From positions 117,541-181,540 of the forward strand of contig JAKAGV010000011.1 in NCBI GenBank assembly GCA_021815405.1: a DNA stretch of 64,000 nucleotides, given 5' to 3'. The notes under the pieces are model-generated. The model made no database searches, was not told the origin of the DNA, and worked only from the letters and a program-made list of their open reading frames with translations. The stretch comes from Bacteroidota bacterium. GTDB taxonomy: Bacteria; Bacteroidota; Ignavibacteria; Ignavibacteriales; Ignavibacteriaceae. The position numbers and the translations under genes are program-made. Below are positions 46,893 to 55,337 of the stretch, one piece after another (positions within the stretch are counted from its first letter, which is position 1; every line of letters starts with the position of its first letter).

Positions 46893-47552
46893 TTAATCTA
46901 AAGTAAGAAAATCAGTTCCAATCCCGAGAGTAACCATTGCGGCAATATTATAAACGTCAGCGGATCCATCAGCAACCGGTACAAAAGAATAAGAAAAACC
47001 AAGCTTTGCTTCAACACTTAGGAAAATCTTTTCGAGTAAATACAATCGCCTACCAGCAGAAAAAAGAAGCACTGGTCCGCTGACATAATAACCTTGATCA
47101 AAAATGCCTCGTTGTTCATCCAGCTTTTTGCCTCTAACTATGCTTTCCGGATGAGTTAAAGTAATTCCCGCACCAGCCTTAAAGATAAATTTATCTTTCA
47201 TGAAGCAGCGATTTATCACGACAAGATTTAATCCGTGGGAAATATCAAACTGTTCAACTTCCGATGGCTTGTTTTGCAAGAATAATTTATGATGAACAGC
47301 TTCAAGTTCCCATCCATCTGATCCGTTCCAGTAACCTATTCGCCAGTCCCAGAAAATTGGTATTTCAAATGGTTGTGAATCATATTGCGCAGTAAGATGA
47401 ATTGTACTTTCACCTTTTTGCCTTATCGTTAAAGGAAGCGGTAAATTGTACGGTAGTCCGGTACCGATTTCTAAAACCAATTTGCTTTGTGCAAATAATT
47501 CAACAACGGATAAAACGAAAAACAGAAAAAAATATCCCAATAAAAAATTCAT
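46893..47552 (-). CDS. Secreted, beta-rich protein of unknown function (probable outer-membrane barrel)
   Basis: With the start at the internal ATG the protein is 219 residues and begins with a clean signal peptide (MNFLLGYFFLFFVLSVVELFAQ). The frame extends 30 codons further upstream, but those residues are Phe/Tyr-rich and unlike a signal, so I reject them. The mature part alternates hydrophobic and polar residues (LVLEIGTGLPYNLPLPLTI, FIFKAGAGITLTHPES, KIFLSVEAKLGFSYSFV, AAMVTLGIGTDFLTL), typical of barrel strands. It lies 15 nt before the peptidase gene and may be co-transcribed. No family name can be given. Confidence 0.65.
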   Translation of the reverse strand: MNFLLGYFFLFFVLSVVELFAQSKLVLEIGTGLPYNLPLPLTIRQKGESTIHLTAQYDSQPFEIPIFWDWRIGYWNGSDGWELEAVHHKLFLQNKPSEVEQFDISHGLNLVVINRCFMKDKFIFKAGAGITLTHPESIVRGKKLDEQRGIFDQGYYVSGPVLLFSAGRRLYLLEKIFLSVEAKLGFSYSFVPVADGSADVYNIAAMVTLGIGTDFLTLD

Positions 47553-47654
47553 GTTTAGAAAATAGTTTAGTTTATAGTAAAAGTAAAATTTGAAAAAGTA
47601 AAACTCAGGTTTGTGCAAATTACTTAAAAGGGCAGGTTTCAAAGAAAAACTATT

Positions 47655-47710
47655 ATAACCATTTATCTTACAAATAAACCGTTTCTCAAAAATTCATAAC
47701 CATTTACCTT
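47655..47710. promoter_or_regulatory. Two 15-bp direct repeats between divergent genes
   Basis: ATAACCATTTATCTT (47655) and ATAACCATTTACCTT (47696) agree at 14 of 15 positions and are spaced 41 bp apart, about four helical turns. They sit 47-100 bp upstream of the small secreted protein gene. They could be tandem sites for a DNA-binding protein. No regulator is encoded next to them. Confidence 0.4.
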
Positions 47711-47756
47711 TTCTTAGAGTCCTTATTAATGAAACTAAGAATGAAAGGAAACTAAA

Positions 47757-48188
47757 ATGAAAAAGACAAGATTATATTTTGTAATTGCTGCATTGCTGGG
47801 GTTGTTTTTTTTAACCTCGGTTACATCATTTGGAATGGGTGACGGTGATGAGAATAGGCAGCCCACTGAAAAAGAAGCTCAGGTAATTGTAATGGGAATT
47901 TTATCTCCAAATGCCGGTGTGAGTCAATCATGTATATATTACTCAGGGAAATATAAAATTAATCAATCCATGGATATTCTAATTGGGATATTAAATGACT
48001 CTGGACGAGATAACTATACACGAACATTAGCCGCGCTTTCGTTGGGCAGAATAGGCGGGATGAAAAGTTTTACGGCTATCAAGAAAATTGCAGATGGTGA
48101 TAAAGATGGAAAGCTTAAAATGGTATGTGAAATTATCTATAAAGAATATTACAGCTTCAACGAATCCCAGCTTTCAGCAGGCAACTAA
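47757..48188 (+). CDS. Small secreted HEAT-like repeat protein
   Basis: A 143-residue protein with an N-terminal signal peptide (KTRLYFVIAALLGLFFLTSV). It continues into an acidic GMGDGDENRQPTEKEA stretch and a C-terminal part resembling one or two HEAT-type helical pairs (SMDILIGILND, YTRTLAALSLGRIGGMKSFTAIKKIAD). Proteins of this kind often mediate protein contacts, but no function is known. GAAAGGAAAC lies before the start. It is followed by a strong bidirectional terminator. Confidence 0.75.
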   Translation: MKKTRLYFVIAALLGLFFLTSVTSFGMGDGDENRQPTEKEAQVIVMGILSPNAGVSQSCIYYSGKYKINQSMDILIGILNDSGRDNYTRTLAALSLGRIGGMKSFTAIKKIADGDKDGKLKMVCEIIYKEYYSFNESQLSAGN

Positions 48189-48257
48189 AAATAAACTGAT
48201 ACTATGTTAAAATATTAAATTGACTTTATAATTATGCTTTTACCTGATGATGAACCT

Positions 48258-48306
48258 GAAAAACCATTTCTCGCGAGAACATTTTTGCACGGAGAAATGG
48301 TTTTTC
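48258..48306. terminator. Bidirectional intrinsic terminator
   Basis: GAAAAACCATTTCTC and GAGAAATGGTTTTTC form a perfect 15-bp stem with a 19-nt loop. A-rich and T-rich stem ends serve both strands. It lies between two convergent genes whose stop codons flank it. Confidence 0.88.
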
Positions 48307-48314
48307 ATTTAATT

Positions 48315-49268
48315 TCATTTTGTCCAACTTGGATAGCCTCCACCGTTTTGTGTAACCTGAGCTAAATTACTTCCGTCTGCATTTACTATAAAAAGATTAT
48401 CCGGAGTTCCGTAGCGTTCAAAAAGTATTTCGGTGCCGTCTGGAGACCAAACCGGATTGAAATCATAGTTTCCGCTTGTAATTCTTCTTAGGTTACTTCC
48501 ATCCGCATTCATTATCCAGATCTCACTCTGGTTGCCTAACGAGTAACCCCATTTTGCAAACACTATCTGTGTGCCGTCGGGAGAGAACTGCGGCTCATCA
48601 TAAATTACCAAACTGCCATTTGTAGAATCAATCCCTGTTCCTTCAAGCAGAGGTGTATATGTTTTGTTTGATAAGTATACTTTGTAAAGTGCACCTTGAG
48701 TAGTACTATCACGCATCGAGACAACAAGATATTTACCGTCAGGAGACCAAGCCGCGCGGCTTAAATTGCAAACTTTGTCGTTAAAGAAAGCTGTTCCATC
48801 AATTGATATTCCTTCCGGGAAACTATATGAATTAGACCAGTATGCAAGACGACCGTTTCGTGACCATGATGGATAACTGTGCGATGCAGTATCCGGATAA
48901 ATATTTGTAATGTTTGTTCCGTTAGAATCGATATTAAACAATTGAAGATAGGTTCCGCTGTTGTCATAGTCGACGAAAGTAATTTTCGAAGCATCTGAAG
49001 ACCACGTTAAATATTTAAACTGATATAATGTATTTCTGTTTAACACCTTTAGTTGCTTTGTACCGGAATCAATCTCAAAAAGGAAATTTATTATCTGATC
49101 GGTAATAACCTGTTGGGAATAAGCAATCTTCCCGGATGTTATTCTTGACCAAGGTATATTGTTCTGATCGCCTACTGGATTGTACGAAGACGGATTGCTT
49201 TTACATCCGATGATAGATAATACAGCGAACAATGGAATTATAATTAAATACAGTTTCAAATTCTTCAT
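48315..49268 (-). CDS. TolB-like beta-propeller lipoprotein
   Basis: A 317-residue lipoprotein. The signal ends in the lipobox LSIIGC (Cys 22). The mature part contains repeated PD40/TolB-type blades: LTWSSDASKITFVDYD, PSWSRNGRLAYWS, AAWSPDGKYLVVS, PQFSPDGTQIVFAKWG and PVWSPDGTEILFERYG, each about 45-50 residues apart, giving six or so blades. Such propellers serve as binding scaffolds in the periplasm or on the outer membrane. The ligand is unknown. No tol or pal genes are present. Confidence 0.9.
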   Translation of the reverse strand: MKNLKLYLIIIPLFAVLSIIGCKSNPSSYNPVGDQNNIPWSRITSGKIAYSQQVITDQIINFLFEIDSGTKQLKVLNRNTLYQFKYLTWSSDASKITFVDYDNSGTYLQLFNIDSNGTNITNIYPDTASHSYPSWSRNGRLAYWSNSYSFPEGISIDGTAFFNDKVCNLSRAAWSPDGKYLVVSMRDSTTQGALYKVYLSNKTYTPLLEGTGIDSTNGSLVIYDEPQFSPDGTQIVFAKWGYSLGNQSEIWIMNADGSNLRRITSGNYDFNPVWSPDGTEILFERYGTPDNLFIVNADGSNLAQVTQNGGGYPSWTK

Positions 49269-49364
49269 TTATGTATCTCAAAAATTTAATTCATTTACTT
49301 ATTTCTAAATAATTGTGACAGATTTTAGTAACATCCGGTTTAACTTAAGAATAAATCAAACACA

Positions 49365-49720
49365 TTATTGTACTGAACCTCTCGTCATTATTGCAACTTC
49401 CTGGGCAACTTTCTGATTGTATTCGAAAGTTAGTTTTTTATAGTTAACAACTCTACGATTGTGCCAATATAACATAGACCTGCTGTTAGAAGATATAATA
49501 TTCCCATCCCAATGTTCCCAAGTATAAAACGTTGTACGCCGGCAATTCCTAGCAAGCCAATACAAGTGGTTAACAGGATTGTTGTACTATCTTTTCTTCT
49601 CGCGCTGTAAACATTTGCGAACATCGATGCCTGATTATCATTCATATCTTTTACAAGACCCTGAACAAAAATCATCTCTTCACCTTCAAGAAAAGGCATA
49701 ATTTGAAGAACGTTTGCCAT
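49365..49720 (-). pseudogene. TM2-domain protein gene with a frameshift near the 3' end
   Basis: The first 96 codons encode a Bacteroidota-type TM2 protein: a soluble start (LEGEEMIFVQGLVKDM), then two membrane helices with GVQRFILGNIGMGILYLLTAGLCYIGT. It stops at 49432-49430 just after ELLTIKN. The expected family tail, NYKKLTFEYNQKVAQEV, is found intact in the -1 frame, running to 49365. One missing A in GAGTTGTTAAC would restore a single frame. A correctly phased A-AAA-AAC heptamer directly before the stop could alternatively allow -1 ribosomal slippage and give a tail of the same length. The neighbour, DUF2752, is a common partner of such genes. Confidence 0.7.
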
Positions 49721-49745
49721 AATTTATCCTTTCATTAATATTTGA

Positions 49746-50147
49746 TTAGATTTTCTTTAATGATTCCTTTAGGAGCGAAAAAATTCTATGGCTTATTATG
49801 ATGACTGCTGGTATCCCTAAAATATGAGTATCAAAAGATTGCCTGATATCTCCATGAAATAAGTATGAAATCGAATGTCCAAGTCCGCACCCAGGGCAAT
49901 ACTTGAATCCCAGGATTTTAAGCGGGCAAATAGTATAATGTGTTTGTCCATCCGGATTCAGCGATGCTAGAATAATCAAACCAGCTACCCAAATAAAAAA
50001 TTCAAGATTAAGATTTTTTACAAGTGAAATGAGAAAGGTTTTCTTTTCCCTTAATGAAAAAGTAATTCTCGGTCTTATTTGGTTTGCAACATCGATTTTA
50101 GAAACCTCGTTTAATAACTCAATCAAACCTAATGATAATTTTTCCAC
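49746..50147 (-). CDS. DUF2752 membrane protein
   Basis: A 133-residue protein with a 45-residue cytosolic start, a first membrane helix (FFIWVAGLIILASL, about 50-64) and the DUF2752 hallmark CPLKILGFKYCPGCGLGHSISYLFHGD (about 74-100). A second helix follows (HILGIPAVIIISHRIFSLL). The conserved CPGCG motif is the family signature and its function is not known. It precedes the TM2 gene by 25 nt on the same strand, a pairing often seen in Bacteroidota. The N-terminal 45 residues are longer than in many members. Confidence 0.85.
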   Translation of the reverse strand: MEKLSLGLIELLNEVSKIDVANQIRPRITFSLREKKTFLISLVKNLNLEFFIWVAGLIILASLNPDGQTHYTICPLKILGFKYCPGCGLGHSISYLFHGDIRQSFDTHILGIPAVIIISHRIFSLLKESLKKI

Positions 50148-50269
50148 AAATCAATAAAGCTGCGATTAGTGGAAAACGGTTTTCTCATCAAAAAATCTTG
50201 ATATTTAAAATCTTATTTGCTGTCAAGGTTAAAGTATTTTATTTTTGACCTAAACAAACGAAAGAATGA

Positions 50270-50893
50270 TTGGTGGAACCAAAGTGGCTTCAGTGGGCAA
50301 AAAGCTTACAAGCAATTGCACAAAACGGTTTGACTTTTGCCGAAAATCAATTTGATATTGAAAGATATGAAAAGATTAGAGAGATAGCCTCTGAAATAAT
50401 GGCTGAGAACTCGAACGGCAAATTTGAATATATTAAGAATTTGTTCGGAAACGAAGAAGGATACTCAACTCCAAAAGTTGATGTTCGCGGCGTAGTCTTT
50501 AAAGATAATAAAGTTTTATTGGTAAAAGAAAAAGCTGATGGCGGATGGACTTTTCCCGGAGGCTGGGCAGATCCTAATGAAACACCGAGCGAATCGGTAG
50601 AAAGGGAAGTGTTTGAAGAATCCGGCTTTGTGGTAAAAGTAAAAAAAGTTTTAGCGGTATATGATCGAGCTAATCAAGGTCATACGCCGCCTTTTCCATA
50701 TCATGTTTACAAAATATTTTTCCACTGTGAATTGGTTGGCGGTGAAAAATCTAACAGCATAGAAACTGATGGTGTAGATTTTTTTAGTATGGGTAATATT
50801 CCTAATCTATCTGCATCCAGAACATCGTTGGGGCAAATCAGGAAATTTTTTGAGCACTACAACAATCCGGAAATGCCGACAGAGTTCGATTAA
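50270..50893 (+). CDS. Nudix hydrolase with NUDIX N-terminal domain (ADP-ribose pyrophosphatase type)
   Basis: A 207-residue hydrolase. The N-terminal helical domain (WLQWAKSLQAIAQNGLTFAEN) is typical of this group. The Nudix box GGWADPNETPSESVEREVFEESGF (about 97-120) fits GX5EX7REUXEEXGU exactly. It cleaves nucleoside diphosphates linked to another moiety. The N-terminal domain points to ADP-ribose-like or related substrates. No ATG is available. TTG at 50270 and GTG at 50273 are adjacent, with AAAGAA upstream, and I keep the first. It is a single gene, divergent from the DUF2752 gene. Confidence 0.9.
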   Translation: MVEPKWLQWAKSLQAIAQNGLTFAENQFDIERYEKIREIASEIMAENSNGKFEYIKNLFGNEEGYSTPKVDVRGVVFKDNKVLLVKEKADGGWTFPGGWADPNETPSESVEREVFEESGFVVKVKKVLAVYDRANQGHTPPFPYHVYKIFFHCELVGGEKSNSIETDGVDFFSMGNIPNLSASRTSLGQIRKFFEHYNNPEMPTEFD

Positions 50894-50931
50894 ATCTGAT
50901 TGTTACAAACTCACATTAAGATTTAGCTTAA

Positions 50932-51363
50932 TTATCTCAATCTATCCCAGATCGGGCTGCCTTTTTCATCGCGAAGCTGAAGAATTATTCCTGGCGCAAC
51001 AAGTCTTGAAGCCATAAATACTTCTTTCCCATTGCAAAGTGCTTTACAACCTTCGATTTCGACCTCGTCATTTACTTTTAAATTGATTTGAAGGTTTTCT
51101 GCCATCCAATTAGGACATATTTGAACAGTTACAGTATCCTTTTTACGAAGAATAATCAGTTCAATACCCATAGCCATACCGGGCATTGGAGCTTTTTTTT
51201 CTACCTTAAGGATTTTTCCCGCAATCGTATCTACCTTAGCAGTATTGAAATGTTTGTTGTATTTGCTGCCTTCTTCCCAGCCGTCTGTTTTATTCTGTGA
51301 ATATAACTCCACAGAAAAAAACAAAATTGCAGAAAAAAACAAAACGAACTTAACAATATTCAT
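50932..51363 (-). CDS. Secreted protein with OB-like beta domain, unknown function
   Basis: A 143-residue protein with a signal peptide (MNIVKFVLFFSAILFFSVELYSQ). The mature part is beta-rich: VDTIAGKILKVEKKAPMPGMAMGIELII, TVTVQICPNWMAEN, LKVNDEVEIEGCKALCNGKEVFMASRL, and the end LRDEKGSPIWDR. The pattern (a modifier strand G-K-I-L-K-V, then an acidic loop and V-x-V-E-G) matches small secreted OB-type domains whose role is unknown, often found near redox or metal genes. GAGGGGTGGAAT precedes the ATG. It appears to be a single gene. Confidence 0.7.
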   Translation of the reverse strand: MNIVKFVLFFSAILFFSVELYSQNKTDGWEEGSKYNKHFNTAKVDTIAGKILKVEKKAPMPGMAMGIELIILRKKDTVTVQICPNWMAENLQINLKVNDEVEIEGCKALCNGKEVFMASRLVAPGIILQLRDEKGSPIWDRLR

Positions 51364-51394
51364 ATTCCACCCCTCGATGATTGAATGTTAAAAA

Positions 51395-51898
51395 TTACCC
51401 GAACCAGTTTTCGGCAAAAGAGCTTTCATTAATCGAATTATATTTTTGTAAAATTGAACTAGTAGTTTTTATGCAAATAATCGGAACTTCAGAATAACGC
51501 ATCACCTTATTTGCAACATTACCAGTAATCAGATGAGACAAACCTGTCCATCCGTGTGAAGCTATAACAATAAGGTCGATATGATTTTTTGTCGAGTAGT
51601 TTAGGATTTGTTCATAAGGTTTGCCATGCTCAAGTGCTTCCACAATCTTTATACCTTGCGGAGAAATTTTATTGATGAATCTTCTTAACTCCTCTTCTGC
51701 TTCAAGCAGCTTAGAGTGTTCAAACTTTTCTTTATTGAAGAGGTTTTTAATCGCTCCATCAGTTATTGCCGGCTCAACTATGTGTAAAACGTGTAGAATA
51801 GCTTTGGAAGGCATGGCTATATAATGTGCAAATTCGAAAGCATGTACTGAATTATCTGAAAAATCTGTCGGCACTAGAATATTGGTAAACTTTACCAT
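51395..51898 (-). CDS. Universal stress protein UspA family
   Basis: A 167-residue single-domain UspA. ILVPTDFSDNSVHAFEFA at the start and the nucleotide-binding motif ASHGWTGLSHLITGNVANKVMRYSEVPII near the end fit the ATP-binding G-2X-G-9X-G(S/T) pattern, with N at the last position. It probably binds ATP and acts as a homodimer under stress. AGGCAAGT before the ATG is a fair ribosome site. It lies 36 nt after the lone receiver gene and is likely transcribed with it, from the sigma-54-like element upstream. Confidence 0.93.
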   Translation of the reverse strand: MVKFTNILVPTDFSDNSVHAFEFAHYIAMPSKAILHVLHIVEPAITDGAIKNLFNKEKFEHSKLLEAEEELRRFINKISPQGIKIVEALEHGKPYEQILNYSTKNHIDLIVIASHGWTGLSHLITGNVANKVMRYSEVPIICIKTTSSILQKYNSINESSFAENWFG

Positions 51899-51934
51899 AC
51901 TTGCCTCATATCTTTCTCTCCCCTTTTTTATTTA

Positions 51935-52294
51935 TTACACTAACAAAGCAGCTAACTCTTTGGTTACCTCATTAAGATCAAAAGGTTTGTAAAAAATTGA
52001 ACTCGCGTATTTTCTAATATTGGTGTCGAATGCTTTATAATTATTTCCGTATACATAGGTAAATATAATCGGTACGCAAGGATTTTTTTCTCGTATTTCC
52101 TGGCATGCCGTCTCTATGGTTTTTGAAGGATCAGTGTCCATGATTATCATATCAAATTTAATATTATGAGTCATGATTTTCAAAATATTAAGATTGGTAG
52201 TTGTAGTTACATTATAATCATTCTGTAAATACATAAGCAGGCTTAAGCAAATATTCGAATCGGAACTATATACTACAATATTTTTCATTGTCAT
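51935..52294 (-). CDS. Stand-alone receiver domain with altered acidic pocket
   Basis: A 119-residue receiver-like domain without an output module. Strand 1 ends VVYSSDSN, so the usual acidic pair is reduced to one Asp. The phospho-acceptor Asp is kept in FDMIIMDTDPS (about 52), as are the Thr (IIFTYVY) and Lys (FYKPFD, about 104). It may bind metal weakly or act as a phosphate sink or adaptor. Two ATGs 6 nt apart are possible starts. It sits between UspA and the NtrC-type regulator gene, and a sigma-54-like element precedes it by about 50 nt. Confidence 0.8.
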   Translation of the reverse strand: MTMKNIVVYSSDSNICLSLLMYLQNDYNVTTTTNLNILKIMTHNIKFDMIIMDTDPSKTIETACQEIREKNPCVPIIFTYVYGNNYKAFDTNIRKYASSIFYKPFDLNEVTKELAALLV

Positions 52295-52345
52295 TTAAAT
52301 TTGGGAGAAAAAAATCTTAATTAGACCCTCAAACAAATTTCGTAG

Positions 52346-52361
52346 AACTATTTACGTGCCA
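52346..52361 (-). promoter_or_regulatory. Sigma-54-like element upstream of the receiver-UspA genes
   Basis: On the minus strand, TGGCACG-TAAA-TAGTT has a perfect -24 half and a poor -12 half (TAG in place of TTGC). The start would lie about 40 nt before the receiver ATG. The same TGGCAC...TAG arrangement occurs before kdp. The gene for an NtrC-type activator lies directly upstream. Confidence 0.4.
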
Positions 52362-52527
52362 GTATTTAATTGATTTTGTGATCTGGATTCGTGGAAATTT
52401 TAGGAATAAATGAAGGATTTTTAAAAAAGCTCAATTTTTTTTTCATCTTCCACCAAGGCAGTTCCCGCAAGTGAAAAATGCAAAAAAAACAGTTATAACA
52501 ATTGAGAAAATTCTTATGGCAAGAAAA

Positions 52528-53883
52528 CTATGCTTTTATATCCAATTCTTTCAATTTTCTATACAAAGTTGATAGACCAACCTTTAACAACTCTGCTGTT
52601 TTTTCTTTATCAAAGTTATTGTTCTCTAGCGCTTTGAAAATGTAATCTTTTTCGAATTTTCTAACCGAATCATCAAGAGAACCAATCTTTGAAAAATCAA
52701 TTGTACCTGTCTTAGAACTGAATATTTGAGGCAGGTCTTTTAAGCTGATAAAATCTTGTTTGCAAAATATAACTGCCCGCTCAATTGTATTTTCTAACTC
52801 TCTAATTTCTCCTTTCCATTCGTAAGCCATCATTGCGCGCATAGCTTCCGGATCTATGCCTTTGATGTTCCTATTCATTTCAGTACGGTATTTGTTTAGA
52901 AAATGATCTGCGAGCAGTGGAATATCTTCTTCTCTTTCTTTTAAAGAAGGCAGATTTATTTCAACTACATTTAATCTGTAGTAAAGATCTTCTCTGAATC
53001 TTCCACTTCCGACTTCCTCTTTCAAATCGCGGTTTGTTGATGCAAGAAATCTTACATTAACCGAGATCGAAGAAGTAGATCCAACGGGAGTATATTCCTT
53101 TTCTTGCAAAACTCTAAGAAGTTTTACCTGAAGCTGCAGAGGCAGCTCACTTATTTCATCAAGAAAGAGAGTTCCGCCATCAGCAGCTTTAACTAGTCCT
53201 TCTTTATCAGAAATGGCACCCGTAAAAGCACCTCTTTTATGACCAAATAATTCACTTTCAATTAAATTTTCGGCAATAGTTCCGCAGTTAACAGCTATAA
53301 GCGGTTTATTTTTTCTTCTGCTGTTATAGTGAAGTGCGCGTGCGACGAGCTCTTTACCCGTGCCGCTCTTACCTGTAATTAAAACAGTGGTATCGGTCTC
53401 TGCAACTGTTTGAATCATGTCGTAGATTTTTTTTATTGCCGGGCTTTTACCAATAATATTTTCAAAATCAAAATTTCTCTGTACTTCTTTTCTTAAGAGC
53501 CGGTTTTCAAGTAAAAGATTTTTTACTTCGAATAATCTTTTAATTTTTATTAATAGTTCATCAAACTCAACCGGTTTTAGTAAATAATCACTTGCACCGC
53601 TGCGGAGTGCACAGATTGCTGTATCCAAAGAACCAAATGCCGTAATTATTATTACCGAAGTCTGGATATTAAGTTTTTTAATTTCTTCGAGAAGTTCAAT
53701 GCCTTTCATTTCAGGCATCTCGAGATCAGTTATTACGAGATCAAAAGATTCTTCCTGAAGCCTATTATAAGCTACTAAGCCATTCTCAGCTTCCTGGACG
53801 GTATAACCTTCTTTCTTTAAAACGAAGGTTAGTGATTCTCTAATTATATCTTCATCATCGACTACTAAAATTCTTTCTGACAT
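52528..53883 (-). CDS. NtrC-family sigma-54-dependent response regulator
   Basis: A 451-residue activator. Receiver domain 1-120 has Asp in LVITDLEMPEMKG (about 53). The AAA+ domain has Walker A GKSGTGKE (about 171), the sigma-54 loop GAFTGA (about 220), TLFLDEISELPLQLQ, and FREDLYYRLN. A Fis-type helix-turn-helix (KEKTAELLKVGLSTLYRKLKEL) is at the end. It lies 14 nt after the histidine kinase gene, forming a classic NtrB/NtrC-type pair. The sigma-54 promoter found just beyond the kinase gene is a likely target. Confidence 0.95.
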   Translation of the reverse strand: MSERILVVDDEDIIRESLTFVLKKEGYTVQEAENGLVAYNRLQEESFDLVITDLEMPEMKGIELLEEIKKLNIQTSVIIITAFGSLDTAICALRSGASDYLLKPVEFDELLIKIKRLFEVKNLLLENRLLRKEVQRNFDFENIIGKSPAIKKIYDMIQTVAETDTTVLITGKSGTGKELVARALHYNSRRKNKPLIAVNCGTIAENLIESELFGHKRGAFTGAISDKEGLVKAADGGTLFLDEISELPLQLQVKLLRVLQEKEYTPVGSTSSISVNVRFLASTNRDLKEEVGSGRFREDLYYRLNVVEINLPSLKEREEDIPLLADHFLNKYRTEMNRNIKGIDPEAMRAMMAYEWKGEIRELENTIERAVIFCKQDFISLKDLPQIFSSKTGTIDFSKIGSLDDSVRKFEKDYIFKALENNNFDKEKTAELLKVGLSTLYRKLKELDIKA

Positions 53884-53897
53884 AGTTAACTCATATT

Positions 53898-55337
53898 TTA
53901 AGGTTGAATTGGCAATGTAATTGTAAACGTTGTACCTTTTTCTAATTTACTTTCGACTTTTATATCTCCCTGAAAGCTTTTTACTATTCCGTAACTTACC
54001 CAAAGTCCAAGCCCCGTACCCTTACCTTCTTTTTTAGTCGTATAAAAAGGCTCAAAGACTTTTGCTAGATTATCTTCGGGTATTCCTTTGCCTGTATCTC
54101 GAAAAGAAATTATTACGTTATCTTCATTTAAATTTGAATTGATTGAAATCTTTTGCTGAATATGCGAACTATTTGTTTCCGAAATTGCATCAACTGCATT
54201 GAGCAGAATGTTGACGAAAATCTGTTGTATTTGATCCGAGATTAATGGAAGTAATGGAATTTTATTATCCAGATCAAGATCAAACAAAATATCTTTAGCC
54301 TTGGCTCCAACTTTTATTATTTCAACTGCCTCAGCAATATTTTGATTTATGTCCGTTAACTGCAATTCATAATTTGACGGTCTTGAAAAATCTACAAGAT
54401 CCCGGATTATTTTTGATATTCGCGTTACCTGTTTTTTTATCAACTCAAGTTTATCTTTCGCAAACTCGTCAGTAGTTGATCTTTGGACAACCTGCACGAG
54501 TGCCGAAATCGAGGCTAAAGGATTTCCGACTTCATGAGCTACGCCGGCAGCAAGCGTACCAATACTTTCCATTTTTTGGGTGTGGATCAATTGCTTTTCA
54601 AGCAATTTCTTTTCGGAAAGATCGCGATGAATTCCGAAAAAACCGGTAACTTTTCCTTCACTGTCTATGATGGGCGAAATCAGCAGCTGTGTATAAAACG
54701 GTTCGCCATTCTTTCTTCTGTTCTCAACTTCACCGAACCAGACTTTACCGCTATTAATTGTATTCCACATCTTTTGCCAAAACTTTTTTGAGTGCTTGCC
54801 GCTGCTGAAAATATTCGGATTCTTACCAATAAGTTCTTCTTTACTATAACCACTTGCTTCAACAAATGCTGGATTAACGTAAACCATCTTGCCTTGAAGA
54901 TCAGCTATTTGTACCGGATTAACAGTATTCTGAGCCACGTAATAAAAACGCATCAGATCAATTTCTTTTATCCGTTGATCAGTAATATCCTTAGCTAGTA
55001 TAAAGCAATCTTTACCTTTATCCTGTTTTTCTGCAGAAGAATGAGGAATGAAATCCAGATTAACATCAAAATTTTTACCGCAGCAGTTGAATTTTAGATA
55101 TGCATTCTTATTCTGATTTTCATCAATACACTCACCAAGGAGTTGTTTTGCTTTCGGAATAAATGTTGGTTCTATAAGATCGAAAAAATTACTCCCGGTA
55201 AGATTACCTGAAGTGAATTTTAATGTATCATAAACTGCCCTATTCAACATTAAAATCTCTCCGGATCTTGAAACAACAAAACACATATCCTGAAAGGAAT
55301 CAAATAACTCAAAATCAAATCTAAATTTTTTATTCAT
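53898..55337 (-). CDS. Cytosolic PAS-domain histidine kinase (NtrB-like)
   Basis: A 479-residue soluble kinase without membrane helices. It has two PAS domains (about 10-125 and 125-245, the second with VNPAFVEASGYSKEELIGKNPNI and FFGIHRDLSE). HisKA has phospho-acceptor in GVAHEVGNPLASIS (about 268). The ATPase domain has NILLNAVDAI, DTGKGIPEDN and GTGLGLWVSYGIV. It senses an internal signal, possibly through a PAS-bound ligand, and most likely phosphorylates the regulator encoded 14 nt downstream. A 570-nt region upstream carries the divergent small RNA candidate. Confidence 0.94.
   Translation of the reverse strand: MNKKFRFDFELFDSFQDMCFVVSRSGEILMLNRAVYDTLKFTSGNLTGSNFFDLIEPTFIPKAKQLLGECIDENQNKNAYLKFNCCGKNFDVNLDFIPHSSAEKQDKGKDCFILAKDITDQRIKEIDLMRFYYVAQNTVNPVQIADLQGKMVYVNPAFVEASGYSKEELIGKNPNIFSSGKHSKKFWQKMWNTINSGKVWFGEVENRRKNGEPFYTQLLISPIIDSEGKVTGFFGIHRDLSEKKLLEKQLIHTQKMESIGTLAAGVAHEVGNPLASISALVQVVQRSTTDEFAKDKLELIKKQVTRISKIIRDLVDFSRPSNYELQLTDINQNIAEAVEIIKVGAKAKDILFDLDLDNKIPLLPLISDQIQQIFVNILLNAVDAISETNSSHIQQKISINSNLNEDNVIISFRDTGKGIPEDNLAKVFEPFYTTKKEGKGTGLGLWVSYGIVKSFQGDIKVESKLEKGTTFTITLPIQP

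Noticed and set aside
46893..47642. Longer start for the secreted barrel-like protein
   Set aside because: The extra 30 residues are Phe/Tyr/Lys-rich and hide an otherwise perfect signal peptide that begins at the internal ATG.
49365..49565. A separate 66-codon gene at the end of the TM2 locus
   Set aside because: Its C-terminal part is the missing tail of the TM2 family. The first part is an out-of-frame reading of the TM2 membrane region.
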